50,974 nt of DNA from an uncultured Clostridia bacterium (lineage in GTDB: Bacteria; Bacillota; Clostridia; Christensenellales; Borkfalkiaceae): positions 1 through 50,974 of the forward strand of contig CALVWV010000024.1 of NCBI GenBank assembly GCA_944368065.1, written 5' to 3'. Below are positions 24,943 to 34,036 of this stretch, in pieces. Made by a program: the position numbers and the translations under genes. Numbering within the stretch: the stretch's first letter is position 1; every line of letters starts with the position of its first letter. The notes beneath the pieces were generated by a model that saw only the letters and a list, made by a program, of their open reading frames with translations, made no database searches and was not told the DNA's origin.

Positions 24943-27515
24943 TACTTCACCTTTTCAACGAGGTCGGAAAGTATCATGAACGCTTGCATGGGCGAAAGAT
25001 TGTTCATATCCGTTTCGCGCAGTATTTTTTCTATCTCGGAAGGCTCTTTCTCTTCGGGTTCGTTTTCGGCATATCTAACCGCAGCGCCCTCTTTGCGCTC
25101 GACAGCTTTTAAAATCTGCTTGGCGCGGTCTGTGACTTCGCGCGGAACTCCCGCAAGCGCCGCTACCTCTATGCCGAAGCTGCGGTTTGCACCGCCGCGC
25201 ATTATCTTCCTCAAAAATACCACCGTGCCGTTCATCTCTTTGACGGCAATTTTGTAATTTTTTACGCCCTCAAGCTTGTTTTCAAGCTCTGTAAGTTCGT
25301 GGTAATGTGTCGCAAACATGGTTTTTGCGCCCACTTTCTGTGTAAGGTTTTCTATGACTGCCCAGGCTATGCTCAGTCCGTCGTAAGTGCTCGTGCCGCG
25401 ACCAACTTCGTCAAGAATGAGCAGACTGTTTCTTGTGGCATTCTGCAGAATCGAGGCTACTTCTATCATCTCGACCATAAATGTGCTCTGGTCAAATATA
25501 AGGTTGTCGCTCGCACCCACTCGGGTAAAAATTCTGTCCGTTACGGGAATTTCGGCATATTTTGCAGGCACGAAACTTCCGATGTGAGCCATAAGAACTA
25601 TGAGCGCGGTCTGGCGCATATAAGTACTTTTGCCCGCCATATTGGGACCGGTTATAATCATCGTGCGGTTTTCACCCTCGTCCAGAAGGGTGTCGTTTGC
25701 CACAAACCTCTCTTTGGAGATAGCCTCAACTACGGGGTGTCTGCCCTCTTTTATGACAAGCGGACTGCTTGAAGAAACAATTTTGGGGCGCACGTAGCGG
25801 TTGCTCTTTGCAACTTGCGCGAATGAAATCAGAACGTCCAGCCTTGCAACCGCCGCCGAAAGTCTTTTTAAATTGTTGATGTTTGAGCTCAGAAGTTCCT
25901 TGATTTTCGCGTAAATTTCCGCCTCGAGTTTGAGCGCGGTATCTTCGCTCGATAAAATCTTTTCTTCAATCTCTTTCAGCTCGTCCGTGGTGTACCTTTC
26001 GGAATTTGCAAGCGTCTGTCTGCGCTGGTAATTCAAAGGAACTTTGTCCTTGAACGACTTGGAAACTTCTATGTAATATCCGAAAACTCTGTTATAGCTT
26101 ATTTTAAGAGTGCGTATTCCGGTAGCGTCGCGCTCGCGCGATTCCATTCTCAGAATTATTGCACTTCCGTTTTTCTTTATGTCTCTGAGCTCGTCAAGCT
26201 GGCGGTTGTAGCCTTTTTTGATATACCCGCCGTCCTTTAAAGCCGTAGGCGTGTTTTCGCTTTCGATTGCGCTGTCTATAAGCTGGGCAACAGAGCTTAA
26301 ATCGATGAGCTCGGAGGCAATATCCTTCACCACAGGCGACGTGAATCCCGAAAGCTGGAATCTTAAATTGGGTATCACCGCGAGCGAACGCGAGAGCGCG
26401 AGGCAGTCGCGTGGCATTATGTTGTCGTTTGAAATTTTGCCAGCAAGCCTTTCTATATCGCTGACTTCGGAGAGAAGTTCGGCTACAGACAGCATAACTA
26501 CGGGAGTATTGAAAAACTCCTCCACGCCGTCGAGCCTGTAATTTACAGATTTTTCATCTGCAAGCGGCATAATTATGCTGCCGCTTAAAAGGCGCGCGCC
26601 CATACTCGTCTTTGTCTTGTCCAGAAGCCATAAAAGCGAGCCGTACTTTTTGCCCTCGGCAAGCGTCTTTACAAGCTCAAGATTGCGGATTGCCGTATTG
26701 TCGAGCCGCATATAGTTATCTGCGGCAATGTACTTTATTCCGTCTATATTTTTAAGCGCGTGTTTCTGCGTTTCTTTGAGGTACTCAACAAGCGCGCCGG
26801 CGGCGCTTATTGCCGCCGCGTGCCCGCTTACGGAAAATGCGGCGAGCGATTTTGCATTGAACTGCTCGCAGAGAGCGCGCTTCGAAGCCGCAGAACCGTA
26901 CGCCCATGCGGGGTAAGAAGAAAATTTTACAAGCCCGCCCCTTGAAACTTCGGGCAAAGAACGCGTAGCCATAAGGAAATTATCGTCGCAGATAACCTCT
27001 TTTACGGAAAGCTTGACCATCTGCTGCACAGCCTGCACAGCGGCGTTATCGCCATAAAATTCAGCAGCGCAGAACTCGCCCGTCGTTATATCCGCCCAGG
27101 CAAGACCCGCCGTGTTTGCGTCAAGAAAGGCGCTGCACACAAAGCTCGGCGCCTTTTCATCAAGCTGTTTTTCATCAGTAAGCGTTCCCGCCGTGACCAC
27201 CCTTACCACGTCGCGCGCAACCATGGATTTGGCTGTGGCGGGGTCTTCAAGCTGCTCGCAGATTGCAACCTTTTCCCCCATTCCCACAAGCTTGGCGATA
27301 TACACGTCAGCCGCGTGGTAAGGAACGCCGCACATAGGCGCGCGTTTTTCAAGCCCGCAATCCCTGCCCGTGAGGGTCAGGTCGAGCATTTTGGAAACTT
27401 TTTCGGCATCGTCGAAAAACATCTCGTAAAAGTCGCCAAGTCTGTAAAAAACTATGCAGTCCTTATACTTTTCCTTTACGGAAAGGTAATGGCTCATCAT
27501 AGGTGAAAGTCCCAT
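24942..27515 (-). CDS. mutS: DNA mismatch repair protein MutS
   Basis: 857 residues. The mismatch-binding Phe-x-Glu is at residues 29-31 (GDFYEMFFDDA). The Walker A GPNMAGKS spans 623-630, followed by the FMVEM, DEVGRGTSTYDGLSIAWA and ATHYHELTELE motifs. The full-length MutS1 domain order is intact. It recognises mismatches and recruits MutL, encoded next. A small hairpin GCGGCGA/TCGCCGC (27577-27594) lies between miaB and mutS. Confidence 0.97.
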   Translation of the reverse strand: MGLSPMMSHYLSVKEKYKDCIVFYRLGDFYEMFFDDAEKVSKMLDLTLTGRDCGLEKRAPMCGVPYHAADVYIAKLVGMGEKVAICEQLEDPATAKSMVARDVVRVVTAGTLTDEKQLDEKAPSFVCSAFLDANTAGLAWADITTGEFCAAEFYGDNAAVQAVQQMVKLSVKEVICDDNFLMATRSLPEVSRGGLVKFSSYPAWAYGSAASKRALCEQFNAKSLAAFSVSGHAAAISAAGALVEYLKETQKHALKNIDGIKYIAADNYMRLDNTAIRNLELVKTLAEGKKYGSLLWLLDKTKTSMGARLLSGSIIMPLADEKSVNYRLDGVEEFFNTPVVMLSVAELLSEVSDIERLAGKISNDNIMPRDCLALSRSLAVIPNLRFQLSGFTSPVVKDIASELIDLSSVAQLIDSAIESENTPTALKDGGYIKKGYNRQLDELRDIKKNGSAIILRMESRERDATGIRTLKISYNRVFGYYIEVSKSFKDKVPLNYQRRQTLANSERYTTDELKEIEEKILSSEDTALKLEAEIYAKIKELLSSNINNLKRLSAAVARLDVLISFAQVAKSNRYVRPKIVSSSSPLVIKEGRHPVVEAISKERFVANDTLLDEGENRTMIITGPNMAGKSTYMRQTALIVLMAHIGSFVPAKYAEIPVTDRIFTRVGASDNLIFDQSTFMVEMIEVASILQNATRNSLLILDEVGRGTSTYDGLSIAWAVIENLTQKVGAKTMFATHYHELTELENKLEGVKNYKIAVKEMNGTVVFLRKIMRGGANRSFGIEVAALAGVPREVTDRAKQILKAVERKEGAAVRYAENEPEEKEPSEIEKILRETDMNNLSPMQAFMILSDLVEKVK

Positions 27516-27680
27516 ATAGCACCCGTATGTAAAAATTAAAATCGGCTTTCAAGCGAAAGTAAAATATAAGATTTCCGCGGCGAAACGTCGCCGCACAATT
27601 GCCGCAAAGGATAAATATACCGCCGCGCAGCGTCTGCGACTAAAGCTGTGCAAATTTGCTGAGCTGAATCTGTAAAAAAA

Positions 27681-28994
27681 TCAGACTAATTTGCCCATAA
27701 GCGAAACGCCGTTGGCCTCGTCGACGCGGAGGTTGACAAATTCGCCGATAACATTTTTATCGCTTTCAAAATATCCCATTCTGCCGAACTCGTCGCGGCC
27801 TAAAAAGAGTCCGCGCTTTTCGTCGAAGCCCTCGCAGAGTATTTCGCACGTCTTTCCTACATACTTTGCGCTGTGCTCGCGCGTGAGCGAATTCACAAGC
27901 TCGACAAGCTCCATAATTCTGGCTTTGGAAACCTCTTCGGGAATCTGATCGGGCATCTCAGCCGCAACCGTTCCCTCCCTTTTTGAATAAACAAAAGTGA
28001 ACGCCGAGGCAAATCCCACTTCCTTCACAAGCTTTAAAGTATCTTTGAAATCTTCGTCCGTCTCGCCCGGGAAACCTACTATAAGGTCGGTAGTAACCGC
28101 GCAGTCGGGCACATACTTTTTAAGAATTTCTATCTTTTTAAGGTAGTCAGCGGAAGTGTATTTCCTGTTCATCGCCTTAAGAATTCTGTCTGAACCGCTC
28201 TGTACGGGAAGATGCACGCACCTGCATATTTTAGGGTTGGAAGCTATGGCTTTGGCAAGCTCTTCGGAAAAATCTTTGGGGTGACTGGTCATAAAGCGCA
28301 GTCTGAATTTTCCGTCGATAGCCGCAATTCTTTCAAGCATTTCGGGGAAACGTATATCGTCCGTTCCGTTCGCGTAAGAATTTACGTTCTGACCGAGAAG
28401 CGTGAGCTCTTTATACCCGTCGGCTATAAGCGAACGCGCTTCAGCTATCACGTTTTCGGAGCGCCTGCTCCTCTCCCTGCCGCGAACGTAAGGAACAATG
28501 CAATAGCTGCAGAAATTGTTGCAACCGTACGTTATGTTTATCCAGGCGTTGGGATAGCTTGTACGCAAAGGGTGTTCGCCCTCCTTTACTTCGCCTTCCT
28601 TTTCCTGAATTTCTATGACTGCCTTTTTGCGGCCGCGCTTTGCAAGGATATAATCTTTAAGGCGGTCCAGGTTATGCGTACCGAAAATTATATCGACGTA
28701 AGGGAATTTTTTATGCAGTATGTCCGCCTTGCCTATCTGCTGAGGCATACAGCCGCCGACGGCTATAATCATGTCGCGCCGCGCAGCCTTGAGTTTTTTC
28801 AGCATTCCTATATTGCCGTAGGCGTGGTTTTCGGCGTTTTCCCTTATGCAGCAGGTGTTAAAAACTACGATGTCGGCATCTTCCATGCTGTCGCAAGATG
28901 TATAGCCGAGCTCAGAAAGCATGCCCGCGATGCGCTCGGAATCGTGAACGTTCATCTGGCAGCCGTATGTTACAATGTGATAGTGCTTTTCCAT
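27681..28994 (-). CDS. miaB: tRNA-2-methylthio-N6-dimethylallyladenosine synthase
   Basis: A radical-SAM methylthiotransferase. The start is placed at ATG 28994 (MEKHYHIVTYGCQMN), because the promoter just upstream puts the transcript start near 29007, making longer starts nearly leaderless or untranscribed. ATG 29003 is an alternative. The N-terminal UPF0004 domain has the cluster cysteines in TYGCQMN, FNTCCIREN and VGGCMPQ. The radical-SAM C-x3-C-x2-C is GCNNFCSYCIVPYVRGRE. A TRAM domain ends the protein. It works on the base prepared by MiaA. Confidence 0.95.
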   Translation of the reverse strand: MEKHYHIVTYGCQMNVHDSERIAGMLSELGYTSCDSMEDADIVVFNTCCIRENAENHAYGNIGMLKKLKAARRDMIIAVGGCMPQQIGKADILHKKFPYVDIIFGTHNLDRLKDYILAKRGRKKAVIEIQEKEGEVKEGEHPLRTSYPNAWINITYGCNNFCSYCIVPYVRGRERSRRSENVIAEARSLIADGYKELTLLGQNVNSYANGTDDIRFPEMLERIAAIDGKFRLRFMTSHPKDFSEELAKAIASNPKICRCVHLPVQSGSDRILKAMNRKYTSADYLKKIEILKKYVPDCAVTTDLIVGFPGETDEDFKDTLKLVKEVGFASAFTFVYSKREGTVAAEMPDQIPEEVSKARIMELVELVNSLTREHSAKYVGKTCEILCEGFDEKRGLFLGRDEFGRMGYFESDKNVIGEFVNLRVDEANGVSLMGKLV

Positions 28995-29013
28995 GTTACT
29001 CATTATACAAACA

Positions 29014-29042
29014 ATTATATAATTTTGCGGCAATTTTTTCAA
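29014..29042 (-). promoter_or_regulatory. Sigma-A promoter of the miaB-mutS-mutL-miaA-ynbB run
   Basis: Minus strand TTGAAA (29042-29037), 17 bases, TATAAT (29019-29014). The expected start near 29007 decides the miaB start codon. Confidence 0.8.
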
Positions 29043-29085
29043 ATAAATTTGCAACAATTTATTTATTTTATCGATACTAATTTAG

Positions 29086-31305
29086 ATGAGAAAGTTATTT
29101 AAGGCCGTGCTTATAATACTTGTGCTTGCACTCATAGCCTGCGCGGCGGCTTTTGCGGTTTACGCATTCATAACAAAAGACGCAAAACTGGACGAAAACA
29201 AACTTACCGACTACAGCCGAAGCATAATTGTATGCTACGCGAACGGAAAAGAAATCACGAACGCTTCCCTCAGCGCAAAAAGAAAGAGCGTAAAGCTTGA
29301 AAATCTCAACGACTATACCGTCAATGCGTTCATCGCCTCGGAAGACAGAAATTTTTACAAACACAACGGACTGAACTACAAACGCATGCTTAAAGCGCTC
29401 ATAACAAACTTAAGCTCGCGCTCGTTCAGCCAGGGCGCTTCGACCATAAGTCAGCAGCTTATCAAAAACACCCACCTTTCGGGAGATAAGACGATAAAAC
29501 GCAAGCTGAGCGAAATAAAGCTCACAAGAAAGCTTGAAAAAAAGTACAGCAAAGACGAAATACTCGAAATGTATCTGAACACCATTTATTTCGGACACAA
29601 CTGCTACGGACTTGAGAGCGCGGCCGAATTTTATTTCGGAACGACTGCGGACAAACTCGACCTCGAAAGCAGCGCCGCGCTTGCCGGACTTCTTACGTCG
29701 CCCAACAACTTTTCGCCGTACAATAACCCCGAAAAATGCATAAAAAGGCGCAACACCGTTTTAAAGTGCATGCAGGAATGCGGCTACATCACCGAAAGTC
29801 AGTACGAAAAAGCGGCAGAAAGCGCGATTAAAACCGCGCAGAGCGCGAAAAGCGGCAGTTCTTCGGCATACCTTTACCGCGTTTTTGAAGAACTTGAAGA
29901 TATCAACGCCGACTTTTTCAAACTTACAGACGGATGCAGAATAATAACCTACATGGACGAAGAGCTGCAAAAATACGCCGATTCTTTGAACGCAGGCTGC
30001 GAATGCGCGGTGATGGTAACCTCGCAGGAAGGCGGCGTGCGCGCCTACCGCTCCGATATAGGCGGCACAAAACGTCAGCCGGGTTCAACAATAAAACCCC
30101 TACTCGTTTACGCACCCGCCATCGAAGAAAATATTATCTGCCCCGCCACCAAAATTTCGGACGAAAAGACTGATTTCGGCGGTTATTCGCCTGAAAATCA
30201 CGATAAAAAATACCACGGCTACATCACAGCCGAAGAATGCCTTGCGAAAAGTTACAATGTACCCGCGGTGAAAATTCTTAATTCCCTTACGTTGGACAAA
30301 GCTGAAAAATACGCCTTGAAAATGGGCATAAAGCTCGAGGATGGTGAAAAAAACCTGGCGCTCGCGCTCGGGGGAATGAAATACGGCCTCTCGCTTGAAG
30401 ACCTTTGCGAAAAATACAGGGCTTTTGCGGGCAGCGGAGCTTATTCAGACACAAAATTCATAAAAGAAATAATACTGAAAAACGGCAAGGTGATTTACCG
30501 GGCAAAAGATTACTATACCAAAGTTTACTCCCGCGGCACAGCCTCGCTGATGAATCAGATGCTTTGCCGTACGGCAGAAGACGGAACGGCAAAAAAACTT
30601 AAAAATTTAGACTTCGACGTCGCCGCAAAAACCGGTACCTGCGGAACGGAAAAAGGCAACACCGACGCTTACTGCATGGCCTACACCTTTTCCGACTGCA
30701 TAGGCGTATGGCTGGGAAGCAAGGACAATAAGCCGCTTGAAATCACAGGCGGCGGAGACTGCTGCAACATCGCAAAAAAACTGTTGGAGCTTATGTATGA
30801 AAACAACCGCCCTCCCCAGATGGATAAAACGAGCGGCACGAAAGCAATAAACATCGACAGGGAAACTTACTCAACGGATAACAAAATAGTGCTCGCAGAC
30901 GATATTGCGCCCAAACTTTCCGTAAGCACGATACGCGTCAAAGAAGACGCCGTGCCAAAAGAAAAGTCCACAGCCTTTTCCGTCCCTGAAATTAAAAAAC
31001 CGCTCATAAAAGCCGAAAATAACTCTATTTTAATACAATTATGTCAGACAAAGTACTATGCATATTTAATAAAAAGACAACATGATGGGAAAGAAACTGT
31101 AATTTACGAAGGAAAATGGCAAGATAAAATTTACGACGAAGTTGAAGGCGGAAAATACACCTATTCTGTGACCCCTTACTACTCAGACGAAAACGGAATC
31201 CATGCCGGTAAAACTGTAATTCTTCCCGACGTAAATGTGCTCGGCGGTACTTCACCACAGCAGAATATTCCGGATATCACAAAAAAAGACTGGACAAATG
31301 ACTGA
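29086..31305 (+). CDS. Class A penicillin-binding protein (transglycosylase/transpeptidase)
   Basis: 739 residues. The N-terminal membrane anchor is about 7-29. The GT51 transglycosylase domain contains the catalytic Glu in ASEDRNFYKHNG, QGASTISQQLIKN, and KRKLSEIKLTRKLEKKYSK. The transpeptidase domain shows SxxK (PGSTIKPLL), SxN (AKSYNVPA) and KTG (AAKTGTCG). A beta-sandwich-like C-terminal tail of about 130 residues follows. It polymerises and cross-links peptidoglycan outside the membrane. It is divergent from miaB. No clear Shine-Dalgarno sequence precedes the ATG. Confidence 0.93.
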   Translation: MRKLFKAVLIILVLALIACAAAFAVYAFITKDAKLDENKLTDYSRSIIVCYANGKEITNASLSAKRKSVKLENLNDYTVNAFIASEDRNFYKHNGLNYKRMLKALITNLSSRSFSQGASTISQQLIKNTHLSGDKTIKRKLSEIKLTRKLEKKYSKDEILEMYLNTIYFGHNCYGLESAAEFYFGTTADKLDLESSAALAGLLTSPNNFSPYNNPEKCIKRRNTVLKCMQECGYITESQYEKAAESAIKTAQSAKSGSSSAYLYRVFEELEDINADFFKLTDGCRIITYMDEELQKYADSLNAGCECAVMVTSQEGGVRAYRSDIGGTKRQPGSTIKPLLVYAPAIEENIICPATKISDEKTDFGGYSPENHDKKYHGYITAEECLAKSYNVPAVKILNSLTLDKAEKYALKMGIKLEDGEKNLALALGGMKYGLSLEDLCEKYRAFAGSGAYSDTKFIKEIILKNGKVIYRAKDYYTKVYSRGTASLMNQMLCRTAEDGTAKKLKNLDFDVAAKTGTCGTEKGNTDAYCMAYTFSDCIGVWLGSKDNKPLEITGGGDCCNIAKKLLELMYENNRPPQMDKTSGTKAINIDRETYSTDNKIVLADDIAPKLSVSTIRVKEDAVPKEKSTAFSVPEIKKPLIKAENNSILIQLCQTKYYAYLIKRQHDGKETVIYEGKWQDKIYDEVEGGKYTYSVTPYYSDENGIHAGKTVILPDVNVLGGTSPQQNIPDITKKDWTND

Positions 31306-31750
31306 AATTTTAAAATAACCTTTTTGGCAAAATTGTGTTCCGCAAGCTTTTACAAGAGCAGTTTTTAGTTTCGCGTGAAACAATTTTATTTGTATATTTA
31401 TAATACAGCCTTAAACCGCTATTATATTACTTTGCGCCATGCTAAAAATTCCGCAAAGCCGTGAAACATTAAACAAACGTTTCGGTTGCTTTTGGTTAAT
31501 TAAAAAGCGAGGCAAACCGCAGTTTAAATTATTTTTATTCCGATTACAGAAAAGTTAAAATCGTTCCTCTTACTGTTTTTGTTAAAATTCAAAATTCAAA
31601 CCATTTTAAAAGCCTGCAACTTTTGAAGTTGCAGGCTTAATTATCAAATACATTTAATTAATGCTTAACCAAAATAATGCTTAACCAAAATCTCAGCTTA
31701 AAGATAAAAAGATTAAACCTCATCAAACTGTTCGCATTTATTCAGAACAC
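31306..31750. other. AT-rich intergenic region; no gene seen
   Basis: Convergent gap between the penicillin-binding protein gene and thiI. It contains the thiI terminator and a short direct repeat (AATGCTTAACCAAAA twice, around 31660-31690). No convincing coding frame was found on either strand. Confidence 0.5.
31610..31638 (-). terminator. Terminator of the arg-car-nifS-thiI run
   Basis: 13-bp perfect stem AAGCCTGCAACTT with a three-base loop. Minus-strand sequence continues with TTTTAAAA. It lies 113 bases downstream of the thiI stop. Confidence 0.75.
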
Positions 31751-32905
31751 TTAAAATTCGGTTACTTCAGCCGTTGCGAATGCCTCGTCCAAAAGCCCCT
31801 GAACATCGAGCTTGGCTTCTTCGGCAAGCACATCTGCCATTTTAGGTTTTATTATGGGGTAATCGGGCAAAAATACAGTGCAGCAGTCCTCATAAGGCCT
31901 TATAGAAACATCGTATGCGCCAATATCACGGCTGCGCTCGATTATTTCGTTCTTATCAAATCCGCACAGCGGACGAAGAACGGGCATGCTTTCCACTACG
32001 CTGTTGGAAGATGTCATACCCTCTATGGTCTGACTGGCAACCTGACCGAGACTTTCGCCCGTTATAATGCACTGATCTCCGTCCTTTTTGGCAAGCATTT
32101 CTGCAAGCCTCATCATGAAGCGGCGCAGAAGCGTTACCATGTATGCGCCGTTGCAGTTTTTATGAATTTCTTCCTGTATGTGTTTTACGGAAATTACAGT
32201 TACTTTAATGCCGCAGGTATATTCGGAAAGAATTTTAGCAAGGTCCATAACCTTCTGCCTTGCCTGCATATTGGTGTACGGATAGCTGTGGAAATGAAGG
32301 CAATCTATCTTCATTCCGCGCTTTGCTATCATATGGCCTGCAACGGGACTGTCTATGCCGCCCGAAAGAAGCAAAAGTCCGCGCCCCGCAGTGCCTACAG
32401 GCATACCGTCTGCACATTTAATGAATTTATTGAATACAAGCGTACTGCCGTCTTCGCGCACATCGATATTTATTACAAAATCGGGATTGTGCACATCAAC
32501 TTTAAGATTTTTATTGTCATCCAGCAGTCTTCCGCCGATTTCCGCGCTTATCTGCGGGGAATTCATATAAAACTTTTTGTCTGCGCGGTGCGTTTCTACC
32601 TTGAAAGTTCCGCTCTTGTCGCTCACTTCGCGCGCGGCGATAAAAATTTCGTTCATCTCTGAAGGCACTTTAAGCCCTACGCTGAGCGAGTGTACGCCGA
32701 AAACTTTTGAAAGCTTTTTCACTATCTTATTTTCGTCTTCCTCGGCAAAATTTTCAACGAGGTATCTGCCGCTGCGCCTTCTTATTTCGTGGCGTATGCC
32801 CTTGAGCGATTTTTCCATATTTGCGGCAAAAACGCGCTCGAAATAACCGCGGTTTTTGCCCTTTAAATGAATTTCCGCATAGCGGATTATAACTACTTTT
32901 TCCAT
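31751..32905 (-). CDS. thiI: tRNA 4-thiouridine synthase ThiI (no rhodanese domain)
   Basis: 384 residues. An N-terminal ferredoxin-like/THUMP region (1-165) binds tRNA. The PP-loop LLLSGGIDSPVAGHM (about 180-194) adenylates U8. The C-terminal rhodanese domain of E. coli ThiI is absent. In Bacillus subtilis, ThiI also lacks it and receives sulfur directly from a dedicated NifS-like desulfurase encoded next door. The same arrangement is seen here, three bases apart. Confidence 0.93.
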   Translation of the reverse strand: MEKVVIIRYAEIHLKGKNRGYFERVFAANMEKSLKGIRHEIRRRSGRYLVENFAEEDENKIVKKLSKVFGVHSLSVGLKVPSEMNEIFIAAREVSDKSGTFKVETHRADKKFYMNSPQISAEIGGRLLDDNKNLKVDVHNPDFVINIDVREDGSTLVFNKFIKCADGMPVGTAGRGLLLLSGGIDSPVAGHMIAKRGMKIDCLHFHSYPYTNMQARQKVMDLAKILSEYTCGIKVTVISVKHIQEEIHKNCNGAYMVTLLRRFMMRLAEMLAKKDGDQCIITGESLGQVASQTIEGMTSSNSVVESMPVLRPLCGFDKNEIIERSRDIGAYDVSIRPYEDCCTVFLPDYPIIKPKMADVLAEEAKLDVQGLLDEAFATAEVTEF

Positions 32906-32908
32906 AAT

Positions 32909-34036
32909 TTATTTCATCATCTCGCTGTCGGCGCGCACAACTTTATTAAGAATTCGCGCCGCTTCTTCAGCTTCTTCAACCGTAGTTTTCGCGCAGAAAC
33001 TAAGCCTTAACACGCCGTCTATAAGTTCACTGCCCACGCCGCACGCCTGCATTACGCGGGAATGCCTTTTGGCGGCATTTGACGAGCACGCCGAACCTGT
33101 GCCTATGATAAGCCCTTCATCGTCGCACATATGCAGAATAGTTTCGCCGCGAACTCCCTTAGCCGCTACCGTAAGAATGTAAGGCGAACCGCTCTGCGGT
33201 GAAATAAGAGTGAAAAGCTCTTTATCCAAAAGTTCAGAAAGGCGAGCCCTTACTCCGGATATCCGCGCGCAGGTATTTTTAATATCGCGGTAAACTTTAT
33301 CTGCGGCAAGTTCAAGCATTTTTATGCCGAAAACGTTTTCCGTTCCGCTTCTTAAACCGCTTTCCTGCCCGCCGCCCCAGATGTACGGATTTATGACAAG
33401 CTTTTTCTTCTTAATCAGCGCGCCCGTTCCCTTGAGTGCGCCTATTTTGTGCGCGCTCAGAGAGTACATGTCAACATCAGAGCAAAGCCTGAAAGGTATT
33501 TTGCCGTAAGCCTGAACGCCGTCCGAATGAAAAAGCGTGTGCGGATTTTTGGCTTTTACGCGCTTTGCAATTGCGTTTATATCGTTTATTGCGCCCGTTT
33601 CATTATTAACGTGAATAACGGAAACGAGGGAAGTTTTTTCGTCCACCAGCTTTAAAAGCTCTTCCGTGTTGACGCTGCCGTCGGCATTGAGCGGAGCAAA
33701 TCTCGCCTCCACGCCTCTTCTGCCTGCTTCCTGAGCCGCAGCAAAAACTGCCGCGTGCTCACCGAAAGTTGTAACTATATTGCCCCTTCTTCCGCCGCAG
33801 AAAACAGCCTGATTGTCCGCCTCGGTGCCGCAAGACGTAATTATAATTGAATACTCTTCAGGGTCAGCTATGTGCGAGAGTATATTTTCCCTCGCCGCGG
33901 CAAGTTCAAGGTGCAAATTATATCCTTCCGCATATAATGCGGAAGGATTATAAAATTTATCTGTAAGGTATTTTGCGGCGGCTTTGAGGCACTCTTCGTC
34001 AGGCTTGGTAGTCGCCGCATTGTCTAAATATATCAT
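32909..34036 (-). CDS. Cysteine desulfurase (NifS/IscS-like, ThiI partner)
   Basis: 375 residues. The fold begins MIYLDNAATTKP; the PLP Lys197 is in YSLSAHKIGALKGTG, and the persulfide Cys317 in GTGSACSSNA. This enzyme takes sulfur from cysteine and hands it to acceptors. Adjacency to thiI points to tRNA thiolation (NifZ-like). Its ATG overlaps the carB-dapF stop by one base, tying its translation to the arginine/pyrimidine cluster, an unusual coupling. Confidence 0.92.
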   Translation of the reverse strand: MIYLDNAATTKPDEECLKAAAKYLTDKFYNPSALYAEGYNLHLELAAARENILSHIADPEEYSIIITSCGTEADNQAVFCGGRRGNIVTTFGEHAAVFAAAQEAGRRGVEARFAPLNADGSVNTEELLKLVDEKTSLVSVIHVNNETGAINDINAIAKRVKAKNPHTLFHSDGVQAYGKIPFRLCSDVDMYSLSAHKIGALKGTGALIKKKKLVINPYIWGGGQESGLRSGTENVFGIKMLELAADKVYRDIKNTCARISGVRARLSELLDKELFTLISPQSGSPYILTVAAKGVRGETILHMCDDEGLIIGTGSACSSNAAKRHSRVMQACGVGSELIDGVLRLSFCAKTTVEEAEEAARILNKVVRADSEMMK